Shown: positions 45,084 through 53,707 of the stretch, in pieces
Layout of the letters: each line of letters opens with the position of its first letter
How positions within the stretch are numbered: the first letter of the stretch is position 1
Origin: Candidatus Handelsmanbacteria bacterium
GTDB taxonomy: Bacteria > Latescibacterota > UBA2968 > UBA8231
Assembly (NCBI GenBank): GCA_016867395.1
Contig: VGJS01000002.1
Span: 62,001-126,000 of the forward strand
DNA length: 64,000 nt
Direction of reading: 5' to 3'
Made by a program: the position numbers and the translations under genes
The notes under the pieces: model-generated
What the model saw: the letters and a program-made list of their open reading frames with translations, nothing else
What the model was told of the DNA's origin: nothing
Database searches by the model: none

Positions 45084-47900
45084 ATGGCAGCGAAAATGGG
45101 AGGAAACGGCTTGAGAAACCTGGTGAAGTTCGGCGTGACTCTCGGGTTGCTCGGCACCCTGATCGGCAGCTCCTCGTTCGGCCAGGACTACGGCGTGCGC
45201 CTGGGCCAGCGCCGCGGCGGCAGTGTGAGTTTCGAGCCGCGGGGGCCGGGGGTGATGTTCGGGGCGCTGGACCCGGCGATTAAGAAGTGGTATGTGCCGC
45301 AGGAGCTTTTCAACGAGTACCACTGGCGGCAGTGGGAATACTCCAACTACGCCCGGCAGGCCTACGCCCGCTACGTGAGCACCACCCTCGAAGGGGATCA
45401 TTTTTACGACTTCTACGGCAACTTCATCGGCCGGGGCTGGCTGGTCTACGACTGGCGGCAGAGCCAGCCCCAGCAGTTGGGGAACAGCATCTTCCAGAAC
45501 GCGCGCTTCAACAGCTGGTTCAGCTCCGTGACCATCGGCGGTGATTCGCAGGGGCAGTACCACTACGCCATCACCGTGGGCAATCAGCTGCGCACCACCC
45601 TGACCCCGTTGACCTTCTCCAAGCCCACCTTCAACGGGATTCAGATCGATTTCATGTCCGACAAGTACGCGGCCACGGTGCTGGCGGCGAGGGTGAGCGA
45701 TCCGATCATCGGCGAGACCCGCGAGGCCGAGACCCGGACCAACGTCACCAGCCTCTTTGGGGGTCGGGTCACCTCGCAACTGGGGGATTTCATCGAGGTG
45801 GGCGCCACCCTGGTGGACAGCCGCAACGCCAACACTACCCTCGACCTTTTCAGCGGCGACATGGTGGCCGGCAGCCTGACCGCCGGCCAGAGCACCACCC
45901 CGCTGACCGCCATCGCCATCGTGCTCAGCGACGACACCCCCGCCGACGGCGAAGGCGGGGCCGCGCTCTTCAGCCACGAGGTGCGGATCGTCAGCCGCAA
46001 CTTCGAAACCGGTGCCGAGCGCACCTACAACCTCCAGGAGGTGGTGCGGCCCGGATCGGAGTGGCCGGTGATCTTCGGCGGTTTCCGCCGCAGTGGGTTC
46101 CTCGCTGCCGATGGCGCCGAGCGCATCGTCCTCAACTACGACTTCAACGACCCGGCCTACATCGGCCCCGACCCCACCTCCATCATCGACGTGCAATTCG
46201 ATTACGTGCTGGCCAACGACTACCGGGTGGACCTGTGGTCCGACCGCCAGACCGGCCGGCGGCCCTCGCCATCCCCGCCGCTGAGCGCCGAGACCATCGA
46301 CGCCTCCAGGCCGGCCCTGCTGACCCTGCGCCGCGCCGATGGCAACGTCAAGGACATCTCCAATCTGCAGCGGGTGCGCTTCAACTACGGCCTGCCCACC
46401 GCCAATCTGGTGGGCGGCTTCACCATCGAGGGCACCAAGGTCGGCGGTTTCGATTTCTACGGGGAGTGGGACCGCAACCGGCGTTATTCCCAGTATCCCA
46501 ATGCCGCCCTCTTCACCGCCGGCAAGAAACACCGTATCTCCGCCGAGCAGGGCGACGCCTGGCACTTCAACCTGTCGCGCCAGTGGCACCCGTGGTTCCT
46601 CTACGGCGAGTCCTACCGCATCGACCCGTCGTACTCCACCACCTCGTACCTGGTCGATGCCAACGGCGATGTGCGCTACGACGACAGCCAGCGCCACCTC
46701 TACGAGTTCGTCGAAGACAACGACGACCAGGACCGCTTCCCGGATTGGAGCCGCTTCGGCACGGTCAATGACCGGCTGATCTTCCCCGGGCTCGACGAGA
46801 ACAACGACTTCATCAACGACTTCAATCAGAACGACAACGCCACGGTCAGCAGTTCGGTGCCCGATTACGAGGAACCCTTCCTCCGCTACCAGGTGGATCG
46901 GCCCGAGTTCCTCTTCGGCATCGACATGAACAACAACAACTGGATCGATCGTTTCGAGGATGACGACCTGCCGGATTTCCCCTACAAACCCGATCGCCGC
47001 GGTTACAATGCCTTCGCCGGGGTGAACGCGACGCCGGAACTGCGGGTCACCGCCGGACGCACCAGCGAAAAGATGATCTCCACCGAAAGGCGGAATCGCA
47101 CCAATTACCTGATGGTCACCCTCGATCAGGACTATGCCGGGTTGGGCCGCCTGCGGGTCTACAACCTGCTGAAACGCGCCGAGGACACCATCCCCGACGA
47201 CCGCCGCGAACTGACCGCCTTCGTCGATGGGCCGCCCATCCAGCCCGTGGTCGCGGATCTGTTGCCCGCTCAGGACACCTGGGTGAACACGGCGTGGCTG
47301 GGTTTCGACTACACCGGGACCAAGAACCTGAACGTCGTCAACAAATTCAAGTACGAGTTCTATGCCCAGCAGGCCGACGATCCGCGCGACCGCGAGGGGC
47401 GGCGGCTCGAGGACCGGACCAGCTTCTTGGGCCTGATCAACAAGGTCGACTACCTCCGCCGCTTTGGTCGCGTCCAGGTGCAGCCAAAGTTCAAGAGCGA
47501 GTACCTCCGCCAGACGCCCTTGCTGGTGCAGGAGGACAAACGCCGCCACTGGATGGGCGTTGGGCAGCTGGTGGCCCAGTTGCCGGCGCTCAAGCACACC
47601 CTGTTCCAGGCAGGCGTCGAGGCGCTGTGGTTCCGGGACCTGGTGCGGGACGAGGAGGCACTGGTCGCTGCCGGCCTGGCCGGGGAAACCGGCGACCGGC
47701 GCGCCACCACCGTGGCCCTGCAGCTGTCGAATACCTCCGACTACCAGGGTTACCGCCTGACCACCCAGTTGGGGTTGCGTTTCAGCCGCTTGCGGACCGA
47801 GATGGTGCGCGAAGGGTCGCAGCCGGGAAAGTTTGAGAAGATCTCCGAGGGCAGCAACGAGACCATAAGCTTCATCACCGTCTACGCTGGTGTGCAGTGA
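45084..47900 (+). CDS. Large outer-membrane-like beta protein with Asp/Asn calcium-type motifs (paralogue 1)
   Basis: 938 aa from ATG 45084, with a signal peptide (N-region ...GLRNLVKFGVTLGLLGTLIGSSSFGQ). No known family recognised. The N-terminal part is shared with the next gene ('KKWYVPQELFNEYHWRQWEY', 'FYDFYGNFIGRGWLVYDWRQ'). The middle has 'LANDYRVDLWSDRQTG' and 'VRFNYGLPTANLVGGFTIEG'. At ~570-635 come acidic motifs 'LDENNDFINDFNQND' and 'GIDMNNNNWIDRFEDDDLPD', like calcium sites of thrombospondin type 3 or dockerin repeats. The last ~300 residues alternate polar and aromatic residues as in beta-barrel strands, ending 'ISFITVYAGVQ'. I infer an outer-membrane barrel with a large periplasmic or surface domain. 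The stop overlaps the next ATG. Confidence 0.65.
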   Translation: MAAKMGGNGLRNLVKFGVTLGLLGTLIGSSSFGQDYGVRLGQRRGGSVSFEPRGPGVMFGALDPAIKKWYVPQELFNEYHWRQWEYSNYARQAYARYVSTTLEGDHFYDFYGNFIGRGWLVYDWRQSQPQQLGNSIFQNARFNSWFSSVTIGGDSQGQYHYAITVGNQLRTTLTPLTFSKPTFNGIQIDFMSDKYAATVLAARVSDPIIGETREAETRTNVTSLFGGRVTSQLGDFIEVGATLVDSRNANTTLDLFSGDMVAGSLTAGQSTTPLTAIAIVLSDDTPADGEGGAALFSHEVRIVSRNFETGAERTYNLQEVVRPGSEWPVIFGGFRRSGFLAADGAERIVLNYDFNDPAYIGPDPTSIIDVQFDYVLANDYRVDLWSDRQTGRRPSPSPPLSAETIDASRPALLTLRRADGNVKDISNLQRVRFNYGLPTANLVGGFTIEGTKVGGFDFYGEWDRNRRYSQYPNAALFTAGKKHRISAEQGDAWHFNLSRQWHPWFLYGESYRIDPSYSTTSYLVDANGDVRYDDSQRHLYEFVEDNDDQDRFPDWSRFGTVNDRLIFPGLDENNDFINDFNQNDNATVSSSVPDYEEPFLRYQVDRPEFLFGIDMNNNNWIDRFEDDDLPDFPYKPDRRGYNAFAGVNATPELRVTAGRTSEKMISTERRNRTNYLMVTLDQDYAGLGRLRVYNLLKRAEDTIPDDRRELTAFVDGPPIQPVVADLLPAQDTWVNTAWLGFDYTGTKNLNVVNKFKYEFYAQQADDPRDREGRRLEDRTSFLGLINKVDYLRRFGRVQVQPKFKSEYLRQTPLLVQEDKRRHWMGVGQLVAQLPALKHTLFQAGVEALWFRDLVRDEEALVAAGLAGETGDRRATTVALQLSNTSDYQGYRLTTQLGLRFSRLRTEMVREGSQPGKFEKISEGSNETISFITVYAGVQ

Positions 47901-50842
47901 TGCAAAGGGTACTGCTGCTGGCGCTTCTCATCGGGCTGGGGGTTGCCAACTCCGCCTGGAGCCAGCCCGACTACGGCAATCGCCTGGGACACCGGGTGGG
48001 CGACCGGTCCCTCTTTTCGGCGGTGGGCACTGCCGTCCAGATCGGCAGCCTCGATCCCACCGTGCAGCGCTGGTACCTGCCGCAGGAACTCTTCCAGGAA
48101 TACGGCCGGCGGCAGTGGCGTTACACCAACTACGCGAAGGAGTATTTCCGCCGGTACCTGGAACGGTCCCAGGAGGGCTCCTATTTCTACGATTTCTACG
48201 GCGATCTGGTCACCCGCGGCTGGCTCATCTACAACTGGCGCCAGACCCAGCCGCTGGCCTTTGAAAGCAGCGCCATCACCAAGGATTCCCGCTATGCCAG
48301 CTGGTTCGACCGGCTGATCCTGTCTTCGGACGCCAGCGGCGACTACAGCTACACCATCATGGTGGGGGACGAGATCAACTCCACCCTCACCCCGATGACC
48401 TTCCGCAAGGCGGGCTTCAACGGCATCGCCACCAGCCTGGCGACTTCCCGTCTGCGCGCCACCACGCTCTTTTCCCGGCTCACGCTGCCAATCATCAACA
48501 TCGACGCCGACATTCCCACGGTGGCGGTCGAGAACGCCACCAACCTGAGCGCCGCCCGTGTCGAGGCCGACGTCGCCGGCCACCTGACCCTCGGTTTGAC
48601 GGCGGTCAACGCCCACAACGCCAATGGCTCGCGCGAGAGTTTCCGCGACAATCCCTTCAAGGGGCTGTTGACCTCGGGGCAACTCGACCGGCGCCTCAAC
48701 CACCTGGTGGTCCGCCTCAGCGACGATTCACCCGAGGACGAGGAGGGCGGGGCGGTGCTCTTCAGCGAGGAAGTGGAGATCACCACCTCGCTCCGCCGGC
48801 AGGTGGCCGTCGGCGACAGCATCCAGACGGTGCTGCGCGATACGCTGATCACCGGCAGCAGCATCGGGTTCAGGGGGGTGCGCGAGGGTGGCAAACTCCG
48901 GCGCGGCTTCCTCACCGCCAATGGCGCCGAGAGCATCAACCTCAAATACATCCTGGCCCCCGCGACCGGGGAAGGGGAGGAAGGGTCCCTTCGCCTGCTC
49001 CTGCAGCAGGGGTTGGGGCTCACCCTGGCCGAGGCCGAGGACGCCGTCACGGCCGTCAAGAACGTGCGTTTCCGGCTGGTGCTGGCCAACGACTACCGGG
49101 TGGAGGTGGCCTCCGACCGCCAGACCAATGCCGTGGGGCAGCCGCAGTTTCTGGTCATGAGCCGGGCGCCGGGAAACATCAAGAACAACCTCAACCAGCG
49201 CGAGGTCGTCTTCGACTACGGCCTGCCCACCGCCAACCAGATCTACGGGGTGACGGCCGAGATCCGGGATTTCAATGGCTTCGATTTCTACGGCGAGTTC
49301 AACGTCAATACCCAGTACCGCAAGTACCCCACCTCGAGCAGCACCAAACACCGCAGTATCGCCGGGATCGCCGGCGACCGGCATGCGGTGGGCTGGATGG
49401 CCAATGTCTCCCGGCGCGCGGGGCCCTGGCGTTTCTTTGCCGAAGGCTTCGGCATGGACGACGGCTATACGACCAGCATCCTGCCCGTCGATGGCCGCGG
49501 GGTGGTCGACTACTCCCCCGAAGCCAGGAGCAAACTCTATGATCTGGTCGACGACAACGATGACAACGACCGCCATCCGGACCAAAAGCGCATCTTCCAG
49601 GGAAGCCTGATTCCGATCCCCGGGCAGGATTTCAAGATCCGGCCCGAAGGCGTGGCCGATCCGGCGGTTTTCCCCGGGTACGACGAGAACGGCGATTTCA
49701 TCTCCGACTTCAACCAGAACAGCAACGGGGACCGCGAGAATTTCTTCCCGGACTACGAAGAGCCTTTTTTGCGCTACGGCAGCGACCGCCCCGAATTCCT
49801 CTTCGGCATCGACCTGAACAACAATGGCCGGGTCGATCGCTTCGAGAACGATGACCTGCCGGACTATCCCTACAAGAAGGACCACTGGGGGCACAACATC
49901 TATGCCAGCGTTGCCGTGGTCCCCGAACTCGATCTCACCCTGGGGCGTCTGGACCAGGAATTGCGCACGGCGCGCCGCGGCAACCGGACCTGGTACGGCA
50001 TGGCCGCCTACGAGCGGGACCGGCCCGAGTGGGGGCGGGTGCGGCTGTTCGGGATGACGCGCCTGGCAGAGGACACCATCGCCGACGATCTGTCGCAATG
50101 GATCATCCCGGAACCGGAATTCGGTCAGCCCGGGGATACGAGCGGCCGTAACCAGCCGGTGGCCGACCCCCTGGCGGCGGAAAACACCTGGATCCATTCC
50201 CTCAGCGGCGACTGGGAATACCACGGCTCGCGGCAGTGGGCCACGCGACACCGGGTCAAGTGGGAGACCTGGCGGCAGCGCGAGGCGGCGGTCGAGTACC
50301 AGCTCGATGCCTTGGGCGAGGTGGTGCGCGATGCCGAGGGCAAGGCGCTGGTGGCCTTCGATCCGCTGGGGCCGGAAGCCCGCAACGGGCGCGAGGTATC
50401 GGGATTCGTCGGCCTGATCGACAAGGCCGAGTACGTCTTCCGCTGGCAGCAACTGAGCTTCCTGCCGCGGGCAAAAAGCGAGTGGCTGAGCCAGACCCCC
50501 TTCAGCCGGACCCAGGCCAAACGGCGGTCCTGGGACGCGATCCTCACCTTGCTGGTTCAGTTCAGTCCCTTTCCCCACTCCCAGGTCCAGGTAGGATTCG
50601 AGCGGCGGCAGTACTTCGAGCTGCTGGCCGAGGAGAACGAGCTGCCGGTCGGTCGGCCCACCGGGGACTTCCGCGGTTCCGTGCTGGCTTGCCAACTCAC
50701 CAACACCAGACCCTACCTCGGTTACAGCCTCACCACCCAGTTGGGCATCCGCTACGACCGGCGCTCGCTGGAGGTCGCTGGCGCAGAACGCGATACCCGC
50801 ACCTCTGGGATGGCCTTCCTCTCCGTTTTCGCCGGGTTATAG
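47900..50842 (+). CDS. Large outer-membrane-like beta protein with Asp/Asn calcium-type motifs (paralogue 2)
   Basis: 980 aa, tandem paralogue of the previous protein. ATG 47900 shares its A with the upstream TGA (TGATG). Signal peptide MQRVLLLALLIGLGVANSAWSQ. Conserved blocks in the same order: 'QRWYLPQELFQEYGRRQWRY', 'FYDFYGDLVTRGWLIYNWRQ', 'LANDYRVEVASDRQTN', 'FDYGLPTANQIYGVTAEIRD', 'DENGDFISDFNQNSNGD' and 'GIDLNNNGRVDRFENDDLPD', then a strand-rich end 'GMAFLSVFAGL'. The two probably form a hetero-oligomer or diverged after duplication. Function unknown; outer-membrane location is inferred from strand alternation and the terminal hydrophobic residues. Confidence 0.65.
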   Translation: MQRVLLLALLIGLGVANSAWSQPDYGNRLGHRVGDRSLFSAVGTAVQIGSLDPTVQRWYLPQELFQEYGRRQWRYTNYAKEYFRRYLERSQEGSYFYDFYGDLVTRGWLIYNWRQTQPLAFESSAITKDSRYASWFDRLILSSDASGDYSYTIMVGDEINSTLTPMTFRKAGFNGIATSLATSRLRATTLFSRLTLPIINIDADIPTVAVENATNLSAARVEADVAGHLTLGLTAVNAHNANGSRESFRDNPFKGLLTSGQLDRRLNHLVVRLSDDSPEDEEGGAVLFSEEVEITTSLRRQVAVGDSIQTVLRDTLITGSSIGFRGVREGGKLRRGFLTANGAESINLKYILAPATGEGEEGSLRLLLQQGLGLTLAEAEDAVTAVKNVRFRLVLANDYRVEVASDRQTNAVGQPQFLVMSRAPGNIKNNLNQREVVFDYGLPTANQIYGVTAEIRDFNGFDFYGEFNVNTQYRKYPTSSSTKHRSIAGIAGDRHAVGWMANVSRRAGPWRFFAEGFGMDDGYTTSILPVDGRGVVDYSPEARSKLYDLVDDNDDNDRHPDQKRIFQGSLIPIPGQDFKIRPEGVADPAVFPGYDENGDFISDFNQNSNGDRENFFPDYEEPFLRYGSDRPEFLFGIDLNNNGRVDRFENDDLPDYPYKKDHWGHNIYASVAVVPELDLTLGRLDQELRTARRGNRTWYGMAAYERDRPEWGRVRLFGMTRLAEDTIADDLSQWIIPEPEFGQPGDTSGRNQPVADPLAAENTWIHSLSGDWEYHGSRQWATRHRVKWETWRQREAAVEYQLDALGEVVRDAEGKALVAFDPLGPEARNGREVSGFVGLIDKAEYVFRWQQLSFLPRAKSEWLSQTPFSRTQAKRRSWDAILTLLVQFSPFPHSQVQVGFERRQYFELLAEENELPVGRPTGDFRGSVLACQLTNTRPYLGYSLTTQLGIRYDRRSLEVAGAERDTRTSGMAFLSVFAGL

Positions 50843-50851
50843 GAGCGGCGA

Positions 50852-52588
50852 GTGAGCGGGGTTGCCCCAGCCCCGGGGTGGATCATCAATCGGCCGGCCG
50901 ACCTGTGTTTCTTCATTGGCACCCCCTTGGCCTGCCTCTTCGTCCTGCTGCTCGCCTCGCAGCATTTCGCCTCCGCCGACATCGCCCTGTTCGTGCTGGC
51001 GTTCTTCGCCGTCGGCCACCACCTTCCCGGCCTGATGCGCGCCTACGGGGAGCAGGAGCTTTTTGCCCGGTACCGGGCCCGTTTCCTCGTCACCCCGATC
51101 CTGGTTGCCCTGCTGGTGGGGTGGAGTGTCTTCAACGGCCATCTGGGGTTTTTTATCTTCCTCGCCCTGTGGGACCTGTGGCATTTCTTCATGCAGCATT
51201 TCGGTTTCATGCGTATCTACGAGATGAAATGGCGCCGACCCTCGCGCCACAGCGCGCGCCTCGATTGGCTGTTGAGCGCGGCCTGGCTCGGCTACGTGGT
51301 CGTCGCCAGCCCCCACTATCTGATCAACTTCCTCGAGCGCTGCCACCGCTACGGCTTCGGCCTGTACACCTGGATTGAACCCGAATGGGTGGTACATTTC
51401 GGCAGCGCCGTCGGGTATTTCGCCCTCGCCATCACCTTCGTCTATGCCGCCAATGTGGTGCGAGAACGGCGGCAGGGACTGCCGGTCGTCTGGCCCAAAC
51501 TGGCGATCACCGCCATCACCGTTGGCACCTCGTACTTCGCCTACATCGTCCTGCAGGATATCCTCCTGGGCTACGCGATCATCGCCATGGCCCACGACAT
51601 CCAGTACTACGCCATCGTCTGGATCTACAACAACGGGGTCCTGAAGCGCTCAGAAGCGCTGGGGTCCTCGTTTTTCCGCTATCTGTTCCGCGACGGCCGT
51701 TTCCGCATCGTCCTGATCTACGTGGGGCTGATCCTGGCCTATGGCGGGGTGGAGGTGGTGGCCCGGTCCACCCAGAACTACCTCGTCTACGACCTGGTGA
51801 AGGTATTGATCGCCACCTCCGCTTTCCTCCATTACTATTACGATGGTTTCATGTGGAAGGTGCGAAAGAAGGAGATCCGGCAGAATCTGGCCGCGGGGGT
51901 CGAGGGCACCGGAGAGGCCCCCTGGCGGTCGCGGTGGCAGGCCTGGCTGGAACTGCGGCAACAACGTTGGTCGGCTTTCCCCTACCTGTTCGAAACCGGG
52001 AAACAACTGGTCTACTTTGGGGTGCCCATCGTCTTCCTGGCCTGGACCGATGTCTCCTATTCCCAAACCGAGGTGGCCACGCGGGAATACCTGGTTCGTC
52101 TGGCCCCCTCGCTGGCCACTGCCCAGGACGGGTTGGGGGTCGCCTACACCCGTGCCGGCCGCCTCGAGGAGGCCATCGCTGCCCACCAGCGGGCCATCGC
52201 CATCGCCCCGGAGTGGGCGCCGGCCCATACCCACCTGGGCATCGCCCTCTCGGGCAAAGGGCAAAGGGACGAGGCCATCCGCCAGCATCTGGAGGCGATC
52301 CGGCTGGACCCGCGCCTGGCCCAGGCCCGCTACAATCTCGGTGTCGAATACTTCCAGGCCGGCCAGACAGAAAACGCCCGGGCCGCCTTCGCCGCGGCCA
52401 TCGACCTGGATCCCTCGTACGCCCATGCCCACCAGGCGCTGGGGCAGGTGTACCTGCGCCTGGGAAGGCAGCGGGAGGCCGCCGCCGCCGCCGCGAAGGC
52501 GGCAGAGCTGCAGCAATCCTCCCGGCGGCGAGGGATGGGACAGAGCGCCATGCCGTGGGCCACGGGGACACCGCTAGGGGAGCATTAA
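50852..52588 (+). CDS. Polytopic membrane protein with C-terminal TPR domain
   Basis: 578 aa from GTG 50852 (GGAGCGG upstream), 9 bases after the paralogue. Eight or more hydrophobic helices lie in ~15-395, with His-rich membrane-edge motifs ('FAVGHHLPG', 'WDLWHFFMQHFGFMR', 'AHDIQYYAIVW', 'FLHYYYDGFMWKVRKKE') that might bind metal or heme. Residues ~405-545 contain four TPRs ('ATAQDGLGVAYTRAGRLEEA', 'APAHTHLGIALSGKGQRDEA', 'AQARYNLGVEYFQAGQTENA', 'AHAHQALGQVYLRLGRQREA'). I know no named family with this combination. Inference: an inner-membrane partner that docks through TPRs with the secreted proteins encoded around it. Confidence 0.68.
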   Translation: MSGVAPAPGWIINRPADLCFFIGTPLACLFVLLLASQHFASADIALFVLAFFAVGHHLPGLMRAYGEQELFARYRARFLVTPILVALLVGWSVFNGHLGFFIFLALWDLWHFFMQHFGFMRIYEMKWRRPSRHSARLDWLLSAAWLGYVVVASPHYLINFLERCHRYGFGLYTWIEPEWVVHFGSAVGYFALAITFVYAANVVRERRQGLPVVWPKLAITAITVGTSYFAYIVLQDILLGYAIIAMAHDIQYYAIVWIYNNGVLKRSEALGSSFFRYLFRDGRFRIVLIYVGLILAYGGVEVVARSTQNYLVYDLVKVLIATSAFLHYYYDGFMWKVRKKEIRQNLAAGVEGTGEAPWRSRWQAWLELRQQRWSAFPYLFETGKQLVYFGVPIVFLAWTDVSYSQTEVATREYLVRLAPSLATAQDGLGVAYTRAGRLEEAIAAHQRAIAIAPEWAPAHTHLGIALSGKGQRDEAIRQHLEAIRLDPRLAQARYNLGVEYFQAGQTENARAAFAAAIDLDPSYAHAHQALGQVYLRLGRQREAAAAAAKAAELQQSSRRRGMGQSAMPWATGTPLGEH

Positions 52589-52595
52589 TTCTTTC

Positions 52596-52624
52596 TTGAC
52601 AACACCTACCCTCTCGTTTAAATT
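52596..52624 (+). promoter_or_regulatory. Strong sigma70-type promoter for the CBM9-like secreted protein
   Basis: TTGACA (52596-52601), 17-base spacer, TAAATT (52619-52624), in an AT-rich gap. The start codon lies 63 bases further, after an ideal GGAGGAAGG. Among the clearest promoters in the window. Confidence 0.75.
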
Positions 52625-52687
52625 AAAGGCCGTGGATTTCTCAGTACAGTTGTATCCCAATCCCAATACCTATCAACGGAGGAAGGC

Positions 52688-53596
52688 ATGAAAAAGGCAG
52701 TACTGTTCGCCGCCGCTTCGGTGTTCTGCTTCAGCAACGTGGCCATGGCACACGTTCCCGAAGGGCAGGTGTTCGCCGCCTGGCAGTGGCCCAGTTCCCA
52801 TCTTCCCAGCCTGGACGGCGATATTTCCGAATGGAATGTCATTCCGTCCGAATACTTTATCGACATCTTCCAGACCTCGGTCGCCGAGGGTGACGTGGGC
52901 CGCGAAATCGATACGTCGAACCTGAACTTCCGCTTTGCCATGGGCTGGAACAACGAACTCGACCGCATTTACTACGTCTACGACCGCTTCGACAACGTGT
53001 GGGACCGCGATGCGGGCGGTTTTGGCTGCTGCGGCCAGGACGACAGCATCGAGATCGGCATCGATGCCGACCACAGCGGCGACTTCTTCTGGGCTTTCGA
53101 GGGCACCGATGAGGAGTTGAAGCGCAACCGCGGCCGTCAGGCCCAGACCAGCCATTACCGTTGGCCCGCCCTGGCTCCCTTCGGGTGGTCGTGGTTCTGG
53201 ATGAGCAGCGCCGATTGGTTCGACAAAGAGCCCTACCAGTGCTGCGCCACCTCCTTTACCCTGAACGGCACCCATGGCGGCGAAAGCACCTTCCAGGCCG
53301 AGTGGTACACCGTGGCTTGGGACGACTTCAACTACCAGGGCCCGGAAGTGAGCGTGCGCCACGACTTCGTCGAGGGCGAGATCATCGGTGCCGGCTTGCA
53401 GGTGGTCGACAACGACAACGGTCCCTCCGAGGATGACCCCCGCACCGCCAAATGGGTGCTGGGCGGCCAGTCCGATATCTTCGGCAACGCCAGCTCCTTC
53501 AGTGACTTCATCCTGCTGCCGGTCGATGCGGATCGCTTGCCGACCGCGGTGGAGAACGACAGCTGGGGCAATATCAAGGCCTCCTTCGCCCAGTGA
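52688..53596 (+). CDS. Secreted CBM9/DOMON-like protein, probably abundant
   Basis: 302 aa with a classic signal peptide (MKKAVLFAAASVFCFSNVAMA-H). 'PSLDGDISEWNVIPSEYF' is the typical opening of the carbohydrate-binding family 9/DOMON-like sandwich, and 'LNFRFAMGWNNELDRIYYVY' then 'DDSIEIGIDADHSGDFFW' continue it. Two CC pairs (FGCCGQDD, YQCCATS) may form disulfides. Transcription is isolated: own promoter, ideal Shine-Dalgarno and a 12-bp perfect terminator, the only such set in the 32-64 kb block. That suggests high expression as a structural or ligand-binding surface protein. The gene sits between the barrel/TPR operon and the discoidin-like operon. The ligand could be a sugar or heme. Confidence 0.75.
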   Translation: MKKAVLFAAASVFCFSNVAMAHVPEGQVFAAWQWPSSHLPSLDGDISEWNVIPSEYFIDIFQTSVAEGDVGREIDTSNLNFRFAMGWNNELDRIYYVYDRFDNVWDRDAGGFGCCGQDDSIEIGIDADHSGDFFWAFEGTDEELKRNRGRQAQTSHYRWPALAPFGWSWFWMSSADWFDKEPYQCCATSFTLNGTHGGESTFQAEWYTVAWDDFNYQGPEVSVRHDFVEGEIIGAGLQVVDNDNGPSEDDPRTAKWVLGGQSDIFGNASSFSDFILLPVDADRLPTAVENDSWGNIKASFAQ

Positions 53597-53630
53597 GGTT
53601 TTGAACGGTTTTCCCGTCGATTGATGGTGA

Positions 53631-53666
53631 GGAGGGCAGATCGCGGTTGATCTGCCCTCCTTTTTT
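53631..53666 (+). terminator. Strong intrinsic terminator after the CBM9-like gene
   Basis: Perfect 12-bp stem GGAGGGCAGATC / GATCTGCCCTCC (53631-53642, 53649-53660) with a GCGGTT loop and a T6 run (53661-53666). Confidence 0.95.
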
Positions 53667-53707
53667 ATATTTCCTGTGGTGCAGTGCCGCCTCTGGGAGG
53701 TGCCACG

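Noticed and set aside
44850-47597. Minus-strand ORF of 915 aa
   Set aside because: It mirrors the barrel-like gene and the end of its upstream neighbour. Composition is that of a high-GC shadow frame (H, V, G, Q-rich), with no motifs and no ribosome site.
53597-53707. Promoter for the discoidin-like operon (TATATT at 53666-53671)
   Set aside because: The best upstream -35-like sequence gives a 13-base spacer, and the T-rich stretch is the terminator tail, so I do not call a promoter.
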